A stretch of 64,000 nucleotides of DNA from Parundibacterium terreum. Its GTDB lineage: Bacteria > Pseudomonadota > Gammaproteobacteria > Burkholderiales > Burkholderiaceae_D. A model generated the notes under the pieces. The model was not told the DNA's origin and did not search any database. It was given only the letters and a program-made list of their open reading frames with translations. The stretch's first letter is position 1. Each line of letters starts with the position of its first letter. The stretch covers positions 558,316 through 622,315 of the forward strand of contig NZ_BMED01000001.1 in the NCBI RefSeq assembly GCF_014636315.1. The letters are read 5' to 3'. Below, one piece after another: positions 35,099 to 44,826 of the stretch. Both the position numbers and the translations under genes were made by a program.

Positions 35099-36820
35099 TT
35101 AAAACTCTTCCCAGCTATCGTCAGCCTGGCTGGATGCCCTTGACAGCTGCCTTGGTGCCGGCTTGGATGCAGGCTTGCTTACCGGCTTGGCGGCGGCACG
35201 CACCGCCACCGCTGGAGCTTTACGCCGCGTGGACGCCGATGCCGCTGATACCGCCGAACCATGGGCTGCCGACTGGTTGACTTTAAAGACACTGACCACC
35301 TGCGCCAGATTGGCCGCCTGGTTTTGCATGGACTCGGCAGCGGCAGCAGCCTCCTCCACCAGCGCCGCATTTTGCTGCGTTACCTGGTCCATTTGGCCGA
35401 TGGCGGTATTCACTTCTTCTATGCCCACGCTTTGCTCGGTGCTGGCTGCAGTAATTTCGCTGATGATATCGGTAACGCGCTGCACGCTGCTGACGATCTC
35501 TTGCATCGTAGTGCCGGCTTCGGCAACCAGCTTGTTGCCGACGTTGACCTTGTCCACAGAATCCCCAATCAGGGTCTTGATTTCTTTCGCAGCAGAAGCC
35601 GAGCGCTGTGCCAGATTGCGCACTTCGGTGGCCACCACGGCAAAGCCGCGGCCCTGCTCGCCTGCACGCGCGGCTTCCACCGCCGCATTCAGGGCTAGGA
35701 TGTTGGTCTGGAAGGCAATGCCGTCAATGACGGAAATGATATCGACAATCTTCTTCGATGAATCATTGATGGAATCCATCGTACCAACCACCTGCGCCAC
35801 CACGTCGCCACCCTTGACAGCAACGCTGGAAGCGGACGCTGCCAGTTGGTTTGCCTGGCGCGCGTTGTCGGCATTGTTCTTCACAGTGGACGTCAGCTCC
35901 TCCATTGACGATGCGGTTTCTTCCAGCGAGCTGGCTTGCTGCTCGGTACGGGAAGACAGATCCTGGTTACCGGCGGCGATTTCGGATGAGGAAGTTGCGA
36001 TGTTTTCGGTGCCGTTGCGCACTTCGGTCACGATATTCAGCAAACTGCTATTCATTTCCCTCAGGGCCTGCAAGAGTTGGCCGGTTTCATCGGTAGAATC
36101 GACGGCGATTTCACCGGTCAGATCGCCACCCGCCACACGTCGTGCCGCATCCACTGCATTACGCAGCGGACGAGTAATACCGGTGGTCAGCAGCCAGGCG
36201 CAGACGACGCCAAAAACCAGCGACAGTAACGCCAGTAACAGCAGCAGCCTGGTTGCTGCTGCTGCCACCTCATCAATTCTTTTTGCCGACGCATCGATGG
36301 TATCGCGCTGCATCTTGACCCAGTCCAGCATCAGGCCTTCATAACGCGCAGCGCCAGGCACAAACACTTGCGAGAAGACACGCTCCGCGTCTTCCGCCTG
36401 TCCGGCTGCCTTAAACTTGGCGGCTTCATCGCGAGAGGATAGGTAAACCTTGCGCAACTCGCCTATCTGCTTGAACAATTGGGTCTCGGCCTCTCCGGAC
36501 ACGAGCGGTTCCAGCTTGCTTTGCAGTTCAGCGGACGCTTTGGAAGAAGCTGCAGCTGCCTCCTTGAAATACGGGCCGAGGGCGGTATCGCTGCTCTTGG
36601 CAATCGCGGTTGTGCGGCTGACGGCACTGTGCAGGTTGCTGTACCAATCAGAAATCATCCTCTCCTTGGCAAGGGGAAGCTGCATCATTTCCCGCGTCGC
36701 ACTGGCCACGGTCTGCAAGCGCCAGATGCCGATTGCTGTGATCAGCATGGAGAAAGCCAGAATCACCGCAAAGCCCATTCCCAGGCGTTTGCCGATGCCA
36801 ATGTTCTTGAACATATTCAT
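35099..36820 (-). CDS. Methyl-accepting chemotaxis protein
   Basis: A 573-residue chemoreceptor. A membrane helix (about 12-32), a four-helix-bundle ligand domain, a second helix near 190-212 ([20 protein letters not shown]), a HAMP domain, and a cytoplasmic signalling domain with the hairpin tip [16 protein letters not shown] and [29 protein letters not shown] in outline. It ends in a SWEEF pentapeptide, which resembles the NWETF tether for CheR/CheB and suggests a methylation-competent major receptor. AGGA lies about 9 bases before the ATG. No other chemotaxis gene is adjacent. Confidence 0.93.
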   Translation of the reverse strand: MNMFKNIGIGKRLGMGFAVILAFSMLITAIGIWRLQTVASATREMMQLPLAKERMISDWYSNLHSAVSRTTAIAKSSDTALGPYFKEAAAASSKASAELQSKLEPLVSGEAETQLFKQIGELRKVYLSSRDEAAKFKAAGQAEDAERVFSQVFVPGAARYEGLMLDWVKMQRDTIDASAKRIDEVAAAATRLLLLLALLSLVFGVVCAWLLTTGITRPLRNAVDAARRVAGGDLTGEIAVDSTDETGQLLQALREMNSSLLNIVTEVRNGTENIATSSSEIAAGNQDLSSRTEQQASSLEETASSMEELTSTVKNNADNARQANQLAASASSVAVKGGDVVAQVVGTMDSINDSSKKIVDIISVIDGIAFQTNILALNAAVEAARAGEQGRGFAVVATEVRNLAQRSASAAKEIKTLIGDSVDKVNVGNKLVAEAGTTMQEIVSSVQRVTDIISEITAASTEQSVGIEEVNTAIGQMDQVTQQNAALVEEAAAAAESMQNQAANLAQVVSVFKVNQSAAHGSAVSAASASTRRKAPAVAVRAAAKPVSKPASKPAPRQLSRASSQADDSWEEF

Positions 36821-36865
36821 TTTAGTATCCTATTTGACGAAACCTGAGCCGCCGGAAATTCTGCC

Positions 36866-36893
36866 ATCCCGGCGCATTAATTTTGATCTTTTA
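36866..36893 (-). promoter_or_regulatory. Weak candidate FliA (sigma-28) promoter for the chemoreceptor
   Basis: On the minus strand TAAA (36890-36893) and GCCGGGAT (36866-36873) are separated by 16 bases, near the sigma-28 layout TAAA-N15-GCCGATAA. The -10 half has two mismatches and the spacing is one too long. It lies about 45 bases upstream of the chemoreceptor start. Confidence 0.3.
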
Positions 36894-37455
36894 TCTTGCC
36901 GACGCTTTTGGCAGCCAACGGTCCAATCAGCACCGATCAGCAAAGAAGCAAGCATGCTCGACGCACGTCGCGGGTGATCCCGTCTGCTTGTGGGCAGGTA
37001 CTTGGCAGGTGCTTTTTTCGCGACATCATCACCTGGAATTTTCTGCAATCTTGATTCGGATTCTGCGTATTGTTCAATGCGGAAGGCCGATCACGACGAG
37101 TCTAGTGTGCTCGCCTTTAAAGAAATACCAAGGAATTATGGCGCAGATAGGCAAACTAGGCAGTATTTTAGCGCAATTACCGAGCAGCAACTATTATACA
37201 ATATGTTACAGCTTACCCCTCCTCTTGCTCATAAATATGTTAACGGTAACAGAGCGGTAAGAAATTTCAGGCAAACTCTCTGCGACGCGGGCATTTCTCA
37301 AAGCGGCGATGTAAGTGTTTTTTGCTGCTCTATTCTTCCTCTGAAATTTTCTTGCAACTTGCATAATAACTACCAAATTACCAGTCCTGATATCGCGCAT
37401 CCGGCAGACACAATCTGCGCCATGTGCACGGCATCGCCATACATCGGATACAGCT
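36894..37455. other. AT-richer intergenic stretch before the FliD-like gene
   Basis: About 560 bases with no convincing gene. A plus-strand 40-codon frame (ATG at 37138, stop at 37258) begins 3 bases after AAGGA and ends in a hydrophobic run (YSLPLLLLINMLTV); spacing is poor and it is left uncalled. No clear sigma-28 promoter was found before fliD. Confidence 0.35.
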
Positions 37456-38847
37456 ATGAGAGTTACCACCTTCACCCCTGGCTATACGCCGCCTGCAAGC
37501 AGTTCCGGCAGCAATGGCAGCGCTTCAGTGGATATCTATAACAAAGTCAGCCAGATGATGCAATCGCAAAACACGATTGCGCCCAAGCTAAATGCAGCGA
37601 TCGCTACCGATCAGGCGACCCTGTCAGGCCTGGGTAAACTAAGCAGCCTGCTGTCGGTATTCCAGGGTCTGGCAAATTCCGTATCGGGTGCAGGCATGCT
37701 GGCAGCGGCCACCTCCTCCGACAAGACAGTACTGACAGCGAGCACCTCCAGCACCAGCGCTGCCGGCAGCTACGAGATCAATGTCAAGCAACTGGCGCAG
37801 GCGCAGACCCTGGTGTCCAAAAGCGTGTCCAGCGCCACCACCGCGCTGGGAGCCGGCAATACCAAGGCAGCCTCCAGCACGATCAAGTTTGAATTCGGCA
37901 CTACCAACGGCAATCAATTCACGCCAGGCAGAGATAGCGCCAAAACAGTTTCCATTCCTAACGGCGCCAGCCTGCAGGACATCGCCACGGCAATCAATCA
38001 GGCCAACATAGGCGCCAAGGCCAGCGTAGTACAAAAAGGCGACGGCTACGCACTGGTGCTGAACTCCCCCAGCGGCGCGGCCAGCAGCATGCGCATCGGC
38101 GTCGATGGCGACACGGCATTGCAGGGCTTGATCGGCTTTGATCCTGCAGGTACCAAAGGGCTCACCCAAACGGCAGCAGCCCAGGATGCCCAACTGACAG
38201 TGGATGGCAATACCGTCAGCAGCGCCACCAACACCGTCACAGGCAAAGACAGCCTTGCCGGCATTACCTTGAACCTGACAGCCACCGGCAGGACCACGCT
38301 GACGGTGCAACAGAACTCATCCCAGATCGCCAATAACGTGACGACCCTGGTCAATAACTACAATGCACTGAACTCCAGCCTGAACAACCTGAAGCAAGGC
38401 GACTTGAAATCGGATGGCATTGCCGGCAATATCAAGACCCAGATGAACGCCATCGTCAGTGGCGTCAGCGGTTCATTGTCCGCAATAGGCATCACTGTTG
38501 CCGCCAACGGCGATATGCAGATCGACAAGACAAAACTGCAGAACGCCATCGCCAGCGACCCGGATACGGTCAGCAAGCTATTCACCAATAGCGGCAACGG
38601 CATCGCCGACCGCTGGTCCAAACAGATTACCGGCCTCAACGGCGCCGATGGCAGCATTGCAAAAGACAAGAGCAAGGTCAACAAGGACATAGCCGCGCTA
38701 ACCACGCAAAAAGACACGGTAACCAAGGCACTGACAGCGCAAGCAAATGCGCTGGTAGATTTCTATACCAAGCAAAGCCAGCAGTCCGGCACCGGCATCA
38801 CCGGCCAGGACGGTCAGCCGCATTCGCTGTTTGATATGCTGGGTTAA
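37456..38847 (+). CDS. fliD: FliD-like flagellar hook-associated (filament cap) protein
   Basis: A 463-residue Ser/Thr/Ala/Asn-rich protein. It has the FliD_C features: TSKSV-type start, SGAASSMRIGVDG, LAGITLNLTATGRTTLTVQQNSSQIANNVTTLVNNYNALN in outline (residues about 265-305) and an end with a coiled KDKSKVNKDIAALTTQKDTVTKAL. The usual FliD start with GSGLDVNSLV is missing; instead the N-terminus reads SSSGSNGSASVDIYNKV. FliD caps the filament and guides flagellin folding. The gene is isolated from other flagellar genes, so it could be a divergent or secondary copy. Confidence 0.78.
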   Translation: MRVTTFTPGYTPPASSSGSNGSASVDIYNKVSQMMQSQNTIAPKLNAAIATDQATLSGLGKLSSLLSVFQGLANSVSGAGMLAAATSSDKTVLTASTSSTSAAGSYEINVKQLAQAQTLVSKSVSSATTALGAGNTKAASSTIKFEFGTTNGNQFTPGRDSAKTVSIPNGASLQDIATAINQANIGAKASVVQKGDGYALVLNSPSGAASSMRIGVDGDTALQGLIGFDPAGTKGLTQTAAAQDAQLTVDGNTVSSATNTVTGKDSLAGITLNLTATGRTTLTVQQNSSQIANNVTTLVNNYNALNSSLNNLKQGDLKSDGIAGNIKTQMNAIVSGVSGSLSAIGITVAANGDMQIDKTKLQNAIASDPDTVSKLFTNSGNGIADRWSKQITGLNGADGSIAKDKSKVNKDIAALTTQKDTVTKALTAQANALVDFYTKQSQQSGTGITGQDGQPHSLFDMLG

Positions 38848-38862
38848 TCCCCCTGCAACACC

Positions 38863-39114
38863 TCAATCCGGCCGGGTTTGCAGCCGGTAGCCCGCCCGCG
38901 GATGCTTGTTTTCAAGCGCAGCGAGGCGCCGCTCCAGATCCGCGTGATCTTCCGCGGCAGCAAGGTAGGCAAGTTCTCGCGCCCCGCGCAACTCAGGAAC
39001 ATTCCCGCTCCGCCTTCCAAGCGCCTTTTTCAAGGAGAAGAAAGTCTTCCGCCAAGCCTCAAGCCAGCTTGCATGCGCTTTCCCATTATTAGAAAAAGTA
39101 TCTATACTCAACAT
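38863..39114 (-). CDS. DUF3563-like small protein
   Basis: An 83-residue protein. Its second half (RELAYLAAAEDHADLERRLAALE) matches the DUF3563 pattern of betaproteobacteria, where a Tyr-Leu-Ala segment precedes DLE-R-(L/M)-x-x-L. The first half is basic (SWLEAWRKTFFSLKKALGRRSG). No function is known. GAGGG lies upstream of the ATG. Confidence 0.65.
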   Translation of the reverse strand: MLSIDTFSNNGKAHASWLEAWRKTFFSLKKALGRRSGNVPELRGARELAYLAAAEDHADLERRLAALENKHPRAGYRLQTRPD

Positions 39115-39225
39115 AAATCCCTCGCTATAAATTCAGATTCGGGTGAAACTTATGCTTAGAATAGAAGGATATCGACATACGGAATAGCAACATTTTCTAT
39201 CAATGCCATTAGAAAATTTAACACC

Positions 39226-40125
39226 TTGAACAAACCTCTGCCGCCAATGAAGGCCTTGAAGGTCTTTGAATCCGTAACCCGCACTCGCAACCTGACGCTG
39301 GCAGCCGCCGAGCTGCACGTCACCCACAGCGCCATCAGTCAGCAGCTTAAATTGCTGGAGGAATACTTCGGCCAGGTGCTGTTCCTGCGCAACTCGCGCG
39401 GCGTGCAGCCCACCGGTGCCGCGCTGAAGTTCTATGCCGAAGTCAAGGCAAGCCTGGACCGGATCGCCGACGCGGCCGAACAATTGACTATGGAGGGAAA
39501 AAATCGGATCGTGCGTGTGAATACCACGCCATCGATCGCCATGCGCTGGCTGATTCCGCGCCTCTCGTCTTTCCAGATAGAGAATCCGCGCATAGAAGTC
39601 CGCGTGACCACCTCCGCCACCGATGCCATCGCAGACCTGACCGAATCCTTCGATGTGATCATCCGCCGTGACGCACATCAGCTCAGCGGTTATGAGTGCA
39701 TCCGTTTCCTGGATGATGTTTCGGCGCCGCTGGCGTCTCCCGGTTATCTGGAACGCCAGCACATTTCGCAACCCGCAGACTTGCGCGACGCCAGCTTGCT
39801 GCACCTGGGAAGCCGACCCGAAGCATGGAACCGCTGGCTGAGCCAGGCCGGAGTTCCTCTACAAGAGCAATTGCGGGGCCAGATATACCAGCATTTCTTC
39901 CTTAGCCTTCAGGCTGCTGTGGCAGGTCTCGGCGTCGCGATGGGCTCGCTGGAATTGCTGGAAGACGATCTGGACAACGGCCGCCTGGTGCAGTTGTTCC
40001 CGCATATCGTATTAAAGGATGTCGGCTTTCATATGCTGTATCGCGCCAGCGCCGACACGGGCAGTCCGCTGCAGATTTTTACGAACTGGCTGCACCTGAT
40101 GGGCTCGCGACCGCGTTATCCGTAA
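39226..40125 (+). CDS. LysR-family regulator, GcvA-like
   Basis: A 299-residue regulator. The start NKPLPPMKALKVFESV and HVTHSAISQQLKLLEEYFG in outline match GcvA-type LysR proteins, whose N-terminus begins with RPLPPLxALRAFE. This similarity supports the TTG start at 39226 over the ATG at 39247. The substrate-binding domain covers residues about 95-290. No gene is divergent at close range, so its target is unknown. Confidence 0.88.
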   Translation: MNKPLPPMKALKVFESVTRTRNLTLAAAELHVTHSAISQQLKLLEEYFGQVLFLRNSRGVQPTGAALKFYAEVKASLDRIADAAEQLTMEGKNRIVRVNTTPSIAMRWLIPRLSSFQIENPRIEVRVTTSATDAIADLTESFDVIIRRDAHQLSGYECIRFLDDVSAPLASPGYLERQHISQPADLRDASLLHLGSRPEAWNRWLSQAGVPLQEQLRGQIYQHFFLSLQAAVAGLGVAMGSLELLEDDLDNGRLVQLFPHIVLKDVGFHMLYRASADTGSPLQIFTNWLHLMGSRPRYP

Positions 40126-40139
40126 TAGTCGGTTCTATT

Positions 40140-40553
40140 TTACAAAGCCGAACCGCAGGACGGGCAGACCTGCCCCAGCCAAAGCAATAATTCTGGAATA
40201 GAAATGGCCGCGCCGTCGCTACTCAAGCTGGCGCACCAGAAGAGCGCCGCCAGCAGAAGCAGGCGCGCGCCCGCTTTCAACCTTACCCTGCCCTGGGCAT
40301 GCAGGTAGCAGTACAGCGCATAAAGCCCAAACAGGAAAATGATTGCCGAACTCAGCCTGGCCAGCGCATCGAATACATTCAACGCGCCAAAGCTGCCGTA
40401 CACGGGAACACCCAGCGTGATCAACAGCGCCATCACGCCAAGCAAGCCCAGCATCAGCAAACTCCCATAGCACAGCGAATAATCTGCCAGCGAGTTCAGA
40501 TTATGTGCCTCTCCGGCGCTTACGCGCTCCTGCCCTATCTGTTCGGCTATCAT
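40140..40553 (-). CDS. Hypothetical membrane protein
   Basis: A 137-residue protein with about four hydrophobic segments (LCYGSLLMLGLLGVMALLIT, AIIFLFGLYALYCYL, LLLLAALFWCASL) and a C-terminal CPSCG, a possible metal site. AGAGG lies 6 bases before the ATG at 40553, which supports that start over the upstream 40589. No family is recognised. Confidence 0.6.
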   Translation of the reverse strand: MIAEQIGQERVSAGEAHNLNSLADYSLCYGSLLMLGLLGVMALLITLGVPVYGSFGALNVFDALARLSSAIIFLFGLYALYCYLHAQGRVRLKAGARLLLLAALFWCASLSSDGAAISIPELLLWLGQVCPSCGSAL

Positions 40554-40685
40554 CGCCGCCTCTTTTTTGTAGACGACAAGATAATTCATTGTCGTATTTA
40601 CAATATAGGCGTGATCTCTAATAAATGGAATGGGGGATTGTTAAACACTGTTTCGCTCCACGCGTCCCTCAGCGCAATTCCCCTG

Positions 40686-41546
40686 CTACTCCTTGTAGTA
40701 CACCACCTGATGGCTAGTGGCGAGCAATTGCCCAGCGGCACTCCAGACTTCGGCAGTCTGGTCAAAGTAGCCGTTGCTAAAATTCAATGCCCGCGCGCAT
40801 CCTAGTAATGCATCGGTACCGCATGCGGCCAGCGCCGCAGAATCAGCATGAAAATACGTGGTCAGCGACACAGTGCCGACCGGCACCCATTTTGGCCTGC
40901 GCACGAACAGGCGCGGGTAAAAGGCATCGCAAATCGCCGCCAGTGAGATGAAGTCCAGCGTACGCGCAGGTTCATCCCGTATCCACAACTGGCTGACGGA
41001 ATCCGGCTCAGCCCCCGCACCTGCATCCATCGCCCATTTTCCATCTGCGCCGGGTCCGCCGCGCACGAAACGCATGTCGTATTGCGCTGTCCACGCAGCA
41101 CGCTCCAGCGGCGGCGTACGCTCGATAGCGGCAGCAGAAGGAACATCCGGAAAACGCAATTCAGTAGCAGACCAGGTATCGCGCCGAGTTGCCGTCACCA
41201 CGGTCGCCGTGGCGGCAGTCGCGCCTGCCTGCAGCATACGGATGAGCCAATGCTGGGTGGAGCGATTGGTGCGCACCGGCTCTGCAATCATCGTAAATTC
41301 GCCATCCGCCAAAGGGCCGGCAAAATTGACGGTCAGCGCAACCGGCTCACCTAGGCGATCGGGATGCTGCATCACAGACTGTAGCAATGTCGCCGCAGTG
41401 ACGCCGCCAAACGGCCCCACCATATTGCCGTAAGCGGCACTAGTGCTGCCGGCAAAGCTGCCATCCTGCTGGCGCTGGACTGCGGTGGCGATATCCAGCG
41501 CGTGAGCTGGCTGGGCGGCATCCGATGTTTTTACTGCTGTCTCCAA
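40686..41546 (-). CDS. Acyl-CoA thioesterase family protein (double hotdog)
   Basis: A 286-residue protein resembling TesB/4HBT_3 double-hotdog thioesterases: GSTSAAYGNMVGPFGGVTAATLLQSVM near residues 35-60 (the substrate-entry helix) and PVGTVSLTTYFHADSAAL near 220, ending with AEVWSAAGQLLATSHQVVYYK, the typical family end. It would release acyl groups from CoA. AAGGA lies before the TTG start at 41546. Confidence 0.82.
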   Translation of the reverse strand: METAVKTSDAAQPAHALDIATAVQRQQDGSFAGSTSAAYGNMVGPFGGVTAATLLQSVMQHPDRLGEPVALTVNFAGPLADGEFTMIAEPVRTNRSTQHWLIRMLQAGATAATATVVTATRRDTWSATELRFPDVPSAAAIERTPPLERAAWTAQYDMRFVRGGPGADGKWAMDAGAGAEPDSVSQLWIRDEPARTLDFISLAAICDAFYPRLFVRRPKWVPVGTVSLTTYFHADSAALAACGTDALLGCARALNFSNGYFDQTAEVWSAAGQLLATSHQVVYYKE

Positions 41547-41697
41547 TTTTTATCCTTTTATGAGTGAATAAACCTGCGGCCCCAAACCGGCCGGACCAAC
41601 GAAGGAATGAATAAGGCAAGCCAGAGTATAGCCTCGCATCAAAGATACCGCTGGCCACACCTGCCTGATCTACCGGCGCTACTTGGAGGAAAGCCCT

Positions 41698-42342
41698 TCA
41701 GCAGGCACTGCCGCCTATGGTCTTCCACTCTTCATTGCCGATCAGCGTGGAACGATAGACCTTGAGGCCGGCGCAGCCGTCGATAGCCTTGATCGCCTCC
41801 TTGGTGGCATCGGCCAGGTTCTTGTGCAGCCAGGGGCTTAGCGATATGCGCTCTATGCAACTCAGCGGCAAAGTGATATCCAGGCTGCGCATCGTCTGGT
41901 CGCCGGATTCAAAGATCGCGCGAAACTCTTGCTCATCAACAAAAGCAGCACGCTTGATGAAAGGCAGCCCGGCAATACTGGGCGCCTGCTTCCTGGCCTG
42001 CGCCAGCGTCATGTAATTAACCTCGCCCAGCATCACCCCTGCCCGCTTGCGCAAGGCACGCAGCAAGGGCTCCCGCTTGAAGCGTATGCACACCCCGGAA
42101 GAACTGCCGGAAAAAACGCGCCAGTGATGATAGGTTTCATCCGCCTGCGAAAAGCAGATCGCCAGCACGCTGCTCAAGGCTTTTTTCTCCTTATACCGGG
42201 ACAGATAGTGCGAATCATTGCTGTCATCCCAGCTCGCCGGATCCAGCAAGGTGATCTTCTTTTCCTTCAGCATGTACAGCAAGGCAGGTAAATCGGTATA
42301 GCGGCGCAGGTATTGCGGCATGGGCGAGCTCGGTGCAGGCAT
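41698..42342 (-). CDS. DUF2971-like protein
   Basis: A 214-residue protein. The layout L-x(n)-PASWDDSNDSHYL, then AICFSQADETYHHWRVFSGSSSGVCIRF, resembles DUF2971, in which a nuclear FND/CFS/GVCIGF pattern occurs; such proteins are linked to accessory and defence regions, with unknown function. The ATG at 42342 opens a short Pro-rich lead; the ATG at 42321 (MPQYLRRY) is an alternative. Confidence 0.6.
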   Translation of the reverse strand: MPAPSSPMPQYLRRYTDLPALLYMLKEKKITLLDPASWDDSNDSHYLSRYKEKKALSSVLAICFSQADETYHHWRVFSGSSSGVCIRFKREPLLRALRKRAGVMLGEVNYMTLAQARKQAPSIAGLPFIKRAAFVDEQEFRAIFESGDQTMRSLDITLPLSCIERISLSPWLHKNLADATKEAIKAIDGCAGLKVYRSTLIGNEEWKTIGGSAC

Positions 42343-42606
42343 GAGGATATCCAGAGTGAACAGGCAAGGCTTGCCAATGACGCAAAAGTCTAGCAAGCGC
42401 TACCGGCTTTGTCCATGCAGGCAACGCGTCCACACTACCCTGCGCACGGTGCAGCTTCGAGTCTTGCCCGCTCGTATAAACTTATTGCAATATCAACTTT
42501 CTCGTGGCAGCATCTGTCCACATTGGCGCAAACTTATTGGCCTGCTTAGACCACGGGTGCCCCCGTACCTCGTATATATCTTAGAGTTTTTACCAAATAG
42601 GACTCC

Positions 42607-42831
42607 ATGCACGGAATTACACAGGAAGAACTGCTGGAATTGGTTAGAGATGCTTTCAAATACCATGCACCCGCCTGCATAGGCATAGCAGAAATCTCTT
42701 ACTTGATTGAATGGGCCAAAAAAAGCACTCCGACAGAGACCGAAATACTTGCCTGTATCGATCAACTTCTGCACATCGGCTTTGTGACTCGCAGTGGATA
42801 CGGATGGCAAATATCACATACCCGAGGCTAG
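42607..42831 (+). CDS. Small hypothetical protein
   Basis: A 74-residue, mostly helical soluble protein (EELLELVRDAFKYHAP ... ETEILACIDQLLHIGFVTRSGYGWQIS). The C-terminal half looks like a small winged helix, with a helix followed by a strand-turn-strand. TAGGACTCC precedes the ATG with good spacing. No family is recognised. Confidence 0.58.
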   Translation: MHGITQEELLELVRDAFKYHAPACIGIAEISYLIEWAKKSTPTETEILACIDQLLHIGFVTRSGYGWQISHTRG

Positions 42832-42980
42832 GACTAAGCAGCAGCTTCTCATACAGCCCGCGAGCGGCCATTTTGAGCGCTGTTCCGAAATGGTGGCAAA
42901 GTTGAAAATTGAGTTGAACACGCGGATCGGTGCGGTGGATTGACTATGCTGAAATTCGAGAAATAAAAGAAAGATCCGAA

Positions 42981-43409
42981 ATGAAATACGACGACGCAAC
43001 ATGGCATACCGCTGGAAACTTCCCGTCCGAGCTTCCGCCAGAAGCCGGCGCGACACACACCGGAATGTTTCTGGCATGGGCCTTATTGTCTGGATTAGCC
43101 GGGGATTTGCACATCAAAGACCTCCCACAAAACATTCCATTATTGCAGTCTCGCCAGGTGACTCCGGGGGAGTTCTTTCTAACCGCGTGCGACGGAAAAT
43201 TTGTAGATGAAGATTTAAATGCGGAAGGAAATTCTTTTGCCGCCCTCTATTTTGATCTTCAGCGAGGTAGCTATATTCATGATTATGAAAAGATTTTGGC
43301 AAAGGGTTTGCCTGGCGCCTATCACGTTCCGGATACTTGGGAAAGTTTCGACAAGCTGAAGCCATACCTTGATAAAAGATTGAATCAATTTCGGACAATG
43401 CCTACATAA
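42981..43409 (+). CDS. Conserved hypothetical protein of the YDDAxWH family
   Basis: A 142-residue soluble protein starting KYDDATWHTAGNFPSELPP, followed by EAGATHTGMFLAWALLSGL. This opening is shared by many hypothetical proteins of proteobacteria; the type is often found in polymorphic-toxin and other accessory settings, where immunity roles are suspected. No toxin gene is visible here. AAAGA lies before the ATG. The middle is strand-rich and the C-terminus basic. Confidence 0.65.
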   Translation: MKYDDATWHTAGNFPSELPPEAGATHTGMFLAWALLSGLAGDLHIKDLPQNIPLLQSRQVTPGEFFLTACDGKFVDEDLNAEGNSFAALYFDLQRGSYIHDYEKILAKGLPGAYHVPDTWESFDKLKPYLDKRLNQFRTMPT

Positions 43410-43521
43410 GGTAATCCCTTACGACCCCGCTTTTGGCTAGAACCGTCATTGAAATTGGCAGTTGCTGCCCTCTTCCGGCCAGCAGTTGTCAAGCAGTGAA
43501 ACATCGGGAGTAAATGGAAGT

Positions 43522-44016
43522 ATGTATGAAATAACTCTTGCCAGTACCGCTGAACTCAATGGCATAGCTGCCCTGTTGCAGTCCAACTCGCCTTCTCGTG
43601 GCGGCTCGCTGACAGGAGAGTTCTCCCGTGACGTAGTCGCGCGGATGCTAGCAGATGGTGCGCCGGTTGTAATCGCAAAACGCGATGCTCAAGTCCTTGG
43701 CGTGCTGTTCAGCTCGGCCAAGGACAATCCAGCCGCACCGCCAACAATACATGCAATGCTGGCGGCCTGGCCAGGCAAGCCAGATGCCTATGTGTATGGG
43801 CCGGTGTGCATCGCCGAAACTGAGCGCGGCCGCAATTTGCTGCCAAAGTTATATTCAGCGCTACAGGCACACCATGTCGGCAGAGAGGCGGTACTGTTCA
43901 TCCGTAGCGACAATGCCGCCTCGATGAAAGCGCATCTGCGTTTGGGCATGCACAGGGTAGCGAACTTCACGCTGGACAACGCTGATTACCTGGTCTTGAG
44001 TGATTGGGCGCCATGA
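43522..44016 (+). CDS. GNAT-family N-acetyltransferase
   Basis: A 164-residue protein with the GNAT fold: an N-terminal helix after MYEITLASTAELNGIAALL, then PVVIAKRDAQVLGVLFSS and YVYGPVCIAETERGRNLLPKLYSAL, where the R/Q-x2-G-x-G/A acetyl-CoA loop appears as ERGRN. The end RSDNAASMKAHLRLGMHRVANFTLDNADYLVL in outline is typical of GNATs. GGAAG precedes the ATG. Substrate unknown. Confidence 0.85.
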   Translation: MYEITLASTAELNGIAALLQSNSPSRGGSLTGEFSRDVVARMLADGAPVVIAKRDAQVLGVLFSSAKDNPAAPPTIHAMLAAWPGKPDAYVYGPVCIAETERGRNLLPKLYSALQAHHVGREAVLFIRSDNAASMKAHLRLGMHRVANFTLDNADYLVLSDWAP

Positions 44017-44105
44017 AAAAGGGTTCCGGCTTTCATCTGCTCAATCGGAAGAAACCGGCCAACAGCAGCCTGTCGCCTATATCGCGACAATTCGTGCTGG
44101 AAGAG

Positions 44106-44573
44106 TTAGCCATGCGATCTCCACGGCCAATTCCAGGTCATGTAGATGCCGGCAGTAACCATGGCCAGCAATATCGCCAACAAGAAAAGGGTGTTCCAAT
44201 AGTCGTAATGCATATCCTGCGGAGCGGTGCGGCGATACCGTAGCCTCACTATATCGCCGACGTCCAGTCTAATCAGTGTAGCGGCTTCTACGGACACATA
44301 CGCGCAGCTTGCGAGCGTGAGTTGGAACGTCGCGTAATACCTCCAGTTACTATAGCCATCCGAATCCGGCCGCTCGACAGCTCTTACCTGAAGGACCTTG
44401 GCGTGTGCGGGCTCACTGACAAAGTAGAAGCATAGAGTTCGCAGCATTGCGTAAACGAGAACTGCAAGAATAGTCAGCAGAACTATACTGATTGCCAGTC
44501 GCGCACTGTAAAAGACCCATACCGATGACAGCAGTAGCAAGGCCAAGCAGATTATTTTCTTTTGATTGTTCAT
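44106..44573 (-). CDS. DUF3592-like membrane protein
   Basis: A 155-residue protein with two N-terminal helices (ICLALLLLSSVWVFYSARLAISIVLLTILAVLVY in outline), a soluble middle domain, and a C-terminal helix (LFLLAILLAMVTAGIYMTW). The middle contains GYSNWRYYATFQL and GDIVRLRYRRTAPQDMHYDYW, reminiscent of DUF3592 (GxxVxVRYxPxDPxxA). Role unknown. Confidence 0.6.
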   Translation of the reverse strand: MNNQKKIICLALLLLSSVWVFYSARLAISIVLLTILAVLVYAMLRTLCFYFVSEPAHAKVLQVRAVERPDSDGYSNWRYYATFQLTLASCAYVSVEAATLIRLDVGDIVRLRYRRTAPQDMHYDYWNTLFLLAILLAMVTAGIYMTWNWPWRSHG

Positions 44574-44826
44574 GATGTCTCAATCTTAATCGAGAAGTTG
44601 ACTTTTTTGTGGCAATAGCAGACAGTGAATTTGATGAACGTTAAAAAACGTAATGCAGCGCGACCTATGCCATAGAGGCGAGCTCTGCCTAGCAGTGACA
44701 ATGCGTAGCCGTGGCCTGGAAGAGTCTACGGGTTGAACGTGCGACAATCCCCGGCGCGTTTCGGCCAGAAGCAGTCAGTGAAGAATCGACTGAAACAACC
44801 GTGCGTTGAATAATTTTTTGCCAAGG

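Noticed and set aside
37138-37260. 40-codon plus-strand frame with a hydrophobic end before fliD
   Set aside because: AAGGA is too close to the ATG and there is no other support; noted only as a possible micro-protein.
36990-37541. 183-codon plus-strand frame overlapping the fliD start
   Set aside because: It overlaps fliD in another frame, has no family pattern, and its codons look random.
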